From positions 62,811,001-62,875,000 of the forward strand of contig CM043702.1 of the NCBI GenBank assembly GCA_023935145.1: DNA of 64,000 bases. The letters are read 5' to 3'. Numbering within the stretch: the first letter of the stretch is position 1; each line of letters begins with the position of its first letter. The notes beneath the pieces were generated by a model, which saw nothing but the letters and a program-made list of their open reading frames with translations, had not been told where the DNA came from and made no database searches. The DNA comes from Bretschneidera sinensis. Its lineage: Eukaryota > Streptophyta > Magnoliopsida > Brassicales > Akaniaceae. Both the position numbers and the translations under genes were made by a program. Below, in pieces: positions 58,261 through 64,000 of this stretch.

Positions 58261-58429
58261 TCCTTGCTGAGAACTTGCAGGCCTTCTTCGCTCATATGTC
58301 CCAAGCGAGTGTGCCAAAGGCTGCCCTATCCATCTCAGTCATCAATCTTGCTGCTTGATCATTGATTTTTGTCTCTCCGATCATCTCATAGAGTCCATCG
58401 TTTCTTACTGCCTTGATCACTACCAAAGA

Positions 58430-58756
58430 TCACTTGGCTACCTTGATCTTTTCTCCCTCTATCTTGCATGTGTATCCCATGGAATCCAGCTGCCCCAATG
58501 AGATCAAATTCCTCCTCAAATCCGGGAGATACCTCACATTTTCCAGCAGCCTTGTCATTCCATCAAACATCCTCACTTGGATGTCTCCTATGCCTCTCAC
58601 TTGGTAAGAAATATCATTCCCCAAGAAAACCCTTTCATCATTGGTCTCCTTGAAATTCTTGAACCAACTCCAGTGAGGGCACATGTGATGAGTGCACCCA
58701 GAATCCAAGATCCATTTCCCGCTGCCTTCTTGCCCCTTGCTCACATCCGAGCACAC
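58430..58756 (-). pseudogene. Copia D protease and GAG-pre-integrase start
   Basis: KWILDSGCTHHMCPHWSWFK carries the copia protease active site (Asp-Ser-Gly), followed by FLGNDISYQVRGIGDIQVRM and RNLISLGQLDSMGYTC. Closed by a stop at 58430. The frame continues with short breaks toward the integrase. Confidence 0.85.
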
Positions 58757-58769
58757 AACAAGAACATCA

Positions 58770-59530
58770 TCATCTTACTGTTATGTGTTTAGCAACCGAA
58801 GCCTCTCCATTCTTGGTATGGCTTCCTCCTCTATCCCTTGTCATCTTCTTGCAATCTTTCTTGACATAACCCTTCTTATGGCAGTAGTAGCAGCTCTTCC
58901 CTCCAAATCTCAGTTTGGAATGCATCCTCCCATGGCTTTCTCCTCTACCTCTGTCCTGGTAGTAGCCATGCATGCTGCTGTGCACTCTCCCATGGCTCTC
59001 TCCTCTACCTCTATCCCGGTAGTAGCCATGTATGTTGTTGTGCACTCTCTCATGGCTCTCTCCTCTACCTCTGTCCCGGTAGTAGCCATGCATGCTGCCA
59101 TACCAAGTTGCTAGCATTCTTTTTAAGAACAGCCCTTTACCACTTGATGCACTCCTTATCTTGGCATCAAGATCATCTTGCAACTCTTTCTTAGTATCAA
59201 ATTTAAAAGCAAAGATTCATTTACGAAGGTACCTCTTATTAGGGAGAGTCTTGGCAAGAAACAACTCATCTAGTTTCTTCCATATTGCAGCTAGATCTTC
59301 TGAGTCTCCGCACTCCCTTGTGATATTATCCGACATGTGCAAGAAAATGGTGCTGTAAGCCATCTTCTTCATCTCAATCCGCTGGTCCTCCGTGGTACTT
59401 GCTGGAAAAACATCATCTTCTCCAAAGCCAAGTCCACTTTCTGTTGCACTAGAACCTCCTTGATCTTCCGCTTCCAAAGGGCAAAGTCTCATTTTCCATA
59501 AAACTTCTTAATACTGAAATTTGAAGCCAT
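58770..59530 (-). pseudogene. Copia D gag with triple RG-rich repeat and zinc knuckle
   Basis: ATG at 59530 (MASNFSIKKFYGK, then an in-frame TGA), followed in shifted frames by the UBN2-type copia gag (EDQRIEMKKMAYSTIFLHMS, 59217-59492). In 58770-59183 a 20-residue unit, HGYYRDRGRGESHGRVHSSM and variants, is repeated three times. The nucleocapsid knuckle CYYCHKKGYVKKDC follows, with Tyr at the position where the family has His. Two frameshifts and one early stop. Confidence 0.83.
58915..59100 (-). repeat. Three-fold 60-bp repeat in copia D gag
   Basis: On the plus strand, ggctxtctcctctacctctg and gtagtagccatgxatg recur with 60-bp spacing at about 58925-59100. Confidence 0.88.
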
Positions 59531-59774
59531 CTTTTGCGGATAAGATCCCTGATTTATGCACTACCCACAAATGCTTTCTTCAACCTCAAGAACACAGATC
59601 GAAGATGGATCTTAACACAGTTCTTGAATCAACCTTCAAGAACACGATCAGATCTTGATATTTACACCATTCTTGAATCACCCAAGAAGTTTAATCTTTG
59701 ATTCTTGGAGTCTTGGCTCCGTACCTTCTACTTCTTGCTTCGATAACCAGCCGTGCAGCTCTGATTCTACTGAC

Positions 59775-59790
59775 CAAAGCTCTGATACCA
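59775..59790 (-). other. Primer binding site of copia D (initiator-Met type)
   Basis: Minus strand tggtatcagagctttg, next to the 5' LTR, the standard copia primer site. Confidence 0.88.
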
Positions 59791-59791
59791 C

Positions 59792-60818
59792 TGTTGGAAA
59801 TCACCTTGACAAGATGCCCAGGTGGTGATCTTCCAAACACCCAAGTCTAGAATGACTTGTGGAAAGAATTTCAGCAATCGAACACAAGAACAGAAAATCA
59901 AAGAAAGAAAGAAGACAAGCAATTTGTTATCGAGGTTCGGCAATGTGCCTACATCCCCGTGAGTTCCTCCAAACTCTCTGCACTAAATCAATGGTTCTTT
60001 ACAATTTAGCAACCCTCTCCAAGAAACCTCAAGTTCTTGAAGGAACCAAGCAGAGAACGAGAAAGTGATAGACTTATTACAATGCTTCCTATCAATTCTC
60101 TACTACCTTCTCTTCTTTATAGACTTATTACAATGCTTCTTATCAATTCTCTACTACCTTCTCTTCTTTACAACAAGCCTCTCTACAATGAGTCCCTCTT
60201 GTATGTCTGTGTCTTTGCACTCTCACATAATTCTCTCATTCACACACATGTCTCACAAGTTACATCATCACATTCTTGTGTCTTCTTTGTTTTTGTTGTT
60301 GAGATTGAACCTAGGTGACCCTTTATATAGTGCACCAACTTCTTGTCCAATCTTGTGTGTCATTCTCCACCCTTAGATCTTGATGACCACTTAGCCATGG
60401 CCCTCCATCAATCCTAAGTGGTGCTGTGTGTTTTAACCTTGCATTCACGCACCTAAGAGAAGGCTAAAGCATGTTGTCCATGTGTGCCGGCCAAAGCTGC
60501 AGCACCGCGCTGCAACTTTGAGTTTCTGTCCCTTGTGCCATTCTTGCCAGGTTCCAACGCTGTAGCGCAGCGCTGCAGCTTGGAGTTGCTGTCCCCTTCA
60601 CACAACACCCTTCTGCTTGTGTGCAGAAGTCTGCACACTAGTGCGCATGGCCTTCCCTTGCTCTAAAATGAAGCACACACATGTGTGCAGCCTTCTAACT
60701 TGCTGAACTTTGATCCTCCACCTTTGGTTTAGACTTTAACCATCTTTGAACCATACTTAGACCTGTTCAAACCTTAACCATGTTTGAACCATGTTTAAAC
60801 CTTAGACAAATACCAACA
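59792..60818 (-). repeat. 5' LTR of copia D
   Basis: 1027 bp. Longer than the 3' LTR because gacttattacaatgcttc... is tandemly duplicated (60071 and 60122, period 51). Confidence 0.92.
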
Positions 60819-61110
60819 CAAGATAAAGCTCAGATTCGATTAGCTATCTATCACTAGAGAATGGCTAGGTATTACTACTCGCGAGTCTAAGAGAGAAGTT
60901 TTAAGCTACACGATCTCGTTCTACGAAAAAATGAAGTGTCTTATCCTTGGGAAACAGGGAAGCTCATCCCAAACTAGAAAGGCCTATATTGCATCAAAAG
61001 AATTTGCCGATCCGGCACATTCGAGCTTGAGGAGTTAAACGGAAAGTCCATACCTCGCACTTGGAACGCGAAGAACCTCTGTAAATTTTATCAATATAGT
61101 ATTTCCCTTG
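60819..61110 (+). pseudogene. Integrase of gypsy C, part 2 (C-terminus)
   Basis: Begins with the diverged target duplication caaga, then reads DKAQIRLAIYH and DLVLRKNEVSYPWETGKLIP, and ends with RTWNAKNLCKFYQ, the usual end of Tat-type pol, at about 61103. Restores continuity with 55186. Confidence 0.8.
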
Positions 61111-61860
61111 ATTTGCGTGCTTTGCATGTTTAAACAGTGTAACTTGTGAGTGCCTCAGTTATCAATTAAAGAGCCTTCTCTTCTCCCTACATTTTTTTTT
61201 CAGAGTTATGTTCTTTCAACCTCCCTCACCAATGAAAGAATAATGAAAATAGGGAAGTTTATGACAAGATGGAAAAACAAATTTTTGTTAAGTAATGATT
61301 ACAAATTCAAGGAAGGCACTACTGACCTTAAAATACAGAAAAGAAAAAGAAAAACTGCCAACTCCTTAGGGGTTGACCTCCCCATCAGATGCAACCTCCT
61401 CTGCAGCGTCGCTCCACTAGGCCTGCACCTCTTCTCCCTCGTCAACATGAGACCCACTAGCCACAGCACCACCTCCCTCCTCCAAGGCAGCAAGCTCGAG
61501 AGTAAAAAAAATCGATCGAGAAGTATGGAATTTCAGCTTTCTTCTTAGCCTCCATGAACCCCTCGAGGTATTGGAGTCCACCCTCCTTGTCCACAGATTA
61601 TTGGAAGGATGGAGAGTTCTTAAAGTAGGCCATAACATCCTCCACGGCCCTTTTGATGACCGCCTCCATCTCTCCCCTCATCTATACCATAAAGCCTTGG
61701 CAGTGTATACTTCTCTCCTTATCGCCTCCCTCTCCTTAGCCATGGCCTTATCAGCCTCTTCTTTGTCGAGATGGACCCTCTCTAAGGAGCCTTGCAACTA
61801 CTAAATGAGTCCACAACTATCATTTAACTTGCGTTGATATCTAGAAAACTTATCAGTTGT
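61111..61860 (-). other. 3' region of gypsy C with decayed antisense coding signal
   Basis: On the minus strand, patches such as KEEADKAMAKEREAIRREVY (about 61680-61770) and LAALEEGGGAVASGSHVDEG (61440-61500) look like a charged coiled-coil protein. Tat-lineage elements often carry an extra, sometimes antisense, ORF between pol and the 3' LTR. Many stops here; tentative. Confidence 0.45.
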
Positions 61861-62471
61861 TGGGATTTTGTCTAAGAACTAAAGAGAGAGAAGGATGAAG
61901 CTTCAGCAGCATCAGATGCAGCCTGGCATCGTAGCACAAGTGGTGTGCGCTGTGGCCACCAGCAGCCAGGAGAGGAACCTTCAGGTATGCGCTGCGGCAC
62001 AGCCTCCCTCACGCCGCGGCCTGCCGAGAGTTGGCTTCCTATCCCCTGAAGCGTGCCGCGACCTCTCCTGTTCTGCACTATTGCATGAAGCCACCTGATA
62101 CATGTTTTTAGTCTCCTTCTTCTGATGCGTTGGTTTTGGTTGAAATGCACAGGATCACTTAGACTCTTAAAGAGCTATGAGTCTTTGGTTCTTAAGATCT
62201 AAGGGTTGAGATTGATTTCAAGATTTGTTGAGGAAGTTATTTCTCTATATAAAGGGTTATCTAGGATCAATAACACAAGACAAGATCGACACAAGAAGAG
62301 GAACTTGTATCAGATACGCAAGTGTCCTTCTCATTCCAAGAGTGGCTGGTGTTTAGAGAGAAGGCTCTCAAATTTTCAGAGGTGTTTCTAGTAAAAGAGT
62401 GCAAGAAAGATTAGGGGGTTCAAGGGCTTTGTAATTAGAATTTTCTTGGAGAAAATTCCAGGGAAACACTT
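61861..62471 (+). repeat. LTR-like sequence (element F), interrupted by copia E
   Basis: Starts tgttgggattttgtc after gypsy C sequence, has a GC-rich first part and ctctatataaaggg (TATA about 62256), and is cut at 62471 by the LTR of copia E. It does not match the 5' LTR of C. Without a partner LTR it remains a guess. Confidence 0.4.
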
Positions 62472-63392
62472 TGTTGGAAATCACCTTGACAAGATGCCTT
62501 GGTGGTGATCTTCCAAACACCCAAGTCTAGAATGACTTGTAGAAAGAAATATAGCAATCGAAAGTAAGAAAGAAAAGAAGACAAGCAATTTGTTATCGAG
62601 GTTCGGCAATAGCCTACATCCCTGTGAGTTCCTCTGAACTCTCTGCACTAAATCAATGGTTCTTTACAATTACAGCAACCCTCTTCAAGAAACCTCAAGT
62701 TCTTGAAGAAACCAAGAAGAGAAGAAAAAAGATGATAAGAACTATTACAAAGCTCTCTATCTATACTACTCTCTCTTCTTTACAACCAGCCTCTCTACAA
62801 TGAGTTCTTCTTGTGTTTTGTGTCTTTGCACTCTCACATAATTCTCTCTTGTATTGTGTCTTGTCACTCTTTATAATTGATCTCAAAGTATGTCACAAAC
62901 TTATTGTTGATAATGAAGCTAGGTGACCCTTTATGTGCACCAACTTCTTGTCCAATCTTGAGAGTCAATCTCCACCCTTAGATCTTGATGACCACTTAAC
63001 CATAGCCCTTCATCAATCCTAAGTGGTACTGTATGTTTTAACCTTGCATCCACGCACCTAAGAAGAGGTTTAAACAAGCTTTCCATGTGTGCATCAGTGT
63101 GCCTAGTGCTGCGGCACTGAACAGGGCATGCTGCAGTGCTAGGCAAAACACCATTTTCACCACTTGCTGGGTGGTGCGGCGCTGTTGAAGGACTGGTGCA
63201 GTACACACTAATGTTGTCCCTCTCACAGCTGTGTGCACTCTTTTGCCTTGATGAATAGAGGTGTGCACACACACCCAAAGTGATGCACACACATGTGTGC
63301 ACTCCTTTAACATGTTGAAATTTAATCTTCCAACCTTGGTTTAGACTTTAACCATCTTTAAACCATGTTTAAACCTTAGACAAATACCAACA
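62472..63392 (-). repeat. 3' LTR of copia E
   Basis: 921 bp. On the plus strand, tgttggaaatcaccttgac... to accaaca. Aligns with the D LTRs at both ends; the segment about 62850-63300 differs most. Confidence 0.9.
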
Positions 63393-63589
63393 ATCTCTAC
63401 CTTTGTCTAAGTGTTTAAACCCGAACCATTGTGCAGAGAACTTCAGGATCCAAACTCATCTTGAGTCATCAATTAACCGACTCCAATCCTAAGTAGTCTA
63501 AGGAAATGATTGAACTTACTTAGAGGTAGGACTTTAGTACCTAAATTCGTAGGATTTTCTTCCGTGGTTACCTTGTCCACATGGATGCA

Positions 63590-64000
63590 TCATTTCTTAA
63601 CATTTTCCCGAATGAAATGATACCGACCATCCATGTGCTTTGCCCTCTCATGAAACAACCGATTCTTACACATGTGCAATGCACTTTGACTATCCGGAAA
63701 CACCACAACTTGTTCCTCCAGTACCTTCAACTCTTTTAGTAACCCTTTGCACCACATAGCCTCCTTAATGGCCTCCGTAGCCACTATGTACTCAACCTCG
63801 GTTGTTGAGAGTGCTACCACTAGCTGCCACCGAGCCTTCAAATACCTCAACAACCACTTTATCCCAAGCCAATGCTTCTTTCCGGGATTACTCACAAATC
63901 TGCTGAGAACACCCATTATCCAAGAAACCCTTAACCAGTTTCTCTTTTTTTCTTGGATTATACACATCCCAAGGATCTTTTATGTACGGTCAAGATCCTT
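63590..64000 (-). pseudogene. Copia E RT/RNase H end, same deletions as D
   Basis: Minus-strand frame 63967-63590: LRVSWIMGVLSRFVSNPGKK, RYLKARWQLVVALSTTEVEY, EAIKEAMWCKGLLKELKVLE, VVVFPDSQSALHMCKNRLFH and ERAKHMDGRYHFIRENVKK. The joins RVSW-MGVLS and RYLKA-WQ are the same shortcuts as in D, so the first half of RNase H is missing here too, while the second half (with DSQSALHMCKN) is retained. The upstream part lies beyond the window. Confidence 0.85.

Larger units (their letters stand above)
55187..60818 (-). mobile_element. Copia element D (minus strand) with deleted RT core
   Basis: LTRs 59792-60818 (5') and 55187-56163 (3'), tgttggtattt...tttccaaca when read on the minus strand. Target duplication cggga (55182-55186) versus caaga (60819-60823), two G-to-A changes. 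Initiator-Met primer site complement caaagctctgatacca at 59775-59790. Gag, protease and integrase are recognisable, but the RT catalytic segment and parts of RNase H are absent. The LTRs differ little, apart from a 51-bp duplication, so insertion is fairly recent. Confidence 0.92.
49370..61110 (+). mobile_element. Tat-lineage Ty3/gypsy retrotransposon C (split by copia D)
   Basis: 5' LTR, primer-site-like ttagcgccgtctgtgggaac (49924, the Tat-type site with G-to-A), gag, protease, RT, RNase H plus a second archaeal-type RNase H, and integrase, interrupted at 55186 by copia D and resumed at 60819. Degenerate, with many nonsense changes. It may extend through 61860; the 3' LTR is not identified. 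Confidence 0.85.
62472..64000 (-). mobile_element. Copia element E (minus strand, second copy of the D family)
   Basis: 3' LTR 62472-63392 followed by the polyprotein end, running off the window. Left target-side bases cactt (62467-62471). The LTR is clearly related to D but more diverged, with a different middle section. Confidence 0.88.

Overview
This is nuclear DNA of a flowering plant, most likely a eudicot. The evidence is one intron-rich host gene whose protein matches plant RAE1, surrounded by plant-type LTR retrotransposons (Athila and Tat lineages of Ty3/gypsy, several Ty1/copia lineages), TRIM-like and MITE elements, and AT-rich spacers. The sequence alone does not name the species. 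There are no bacterial-style operons, CRISPR arrays, rRNA genes or tRNA genes that I can see.

Layout. 1-9545: an old Athila pol (A0) split by a second Athila element (A1, 576-7298, TSD aaatt) that keeps gag-protease but has no RT, RNase H or integrase. 9545-13662: the 3' half of a copia element (K) joined directly to A0, with a long 3' LTR. 13663-15450: unassigned. 15450-29730: a decayed copia element (B) holding a MITE (15868-16071) and a large, younger Athila element (A2, 17214-28795, TSD gatgg) with gag, pol and a third ORF. 29731-30870: spacer with a duplicated fragment of an unrecognised gene around an LTR scrap.

30894-43093: RAE1, the nuclear-pore-associated WD40 mRNA export factor, apparently intact. 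It has 11 coding exons encoding 349 codons, plus an intron in the 5' UTR. Introns 6 and 7 are swollen by tandem duplications and by a TRIM-like retroelement that itself carries a MULE-type MITE. The 3' UTR region is tandemly duplicated.

43738-49171: DNA transposon derivatives. These are a 1.6-kb PIF/Harbinger-like element with a TAA-rich core, a 3.2-kb Mutator-like element (45440-48632) carrying a fragment of a SIP1-clade trihelix transcription factor gene and a minisatellite (a Pack-MULE candidate), and a small inverted-repeat element. 49370-61110: a Tat-lineage gypsy (C) split by a minus-strand copia element (D, 55187-60818). 61861 to the end: an LTR-like sequence interrupted by a second copy of the same copia family (E), which runs off the window.

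The most unusual signals are: (i) an apparent private promoter plus spliced, ATG-free leader for the third ORF of A2; (ii) clusters of a CpG-rich motif, core GATCGAGCGCA, in the LTRs, leader and ORF3 promoter of both Athila elements; (iii) a four-fold hairpin array with a shared loop in the transcribed part of the Athila LTRs; (iv) a copia family (D, E) whose copies share internal deletions, with the RT catalytic core missing in D although its reading frame is open; (v) the trihelix-carrying MULE. Apart from RAE1 nearly every coding region is a pseudogene, mostly broken by nonsense changes that fit decay of methylated cytosine.
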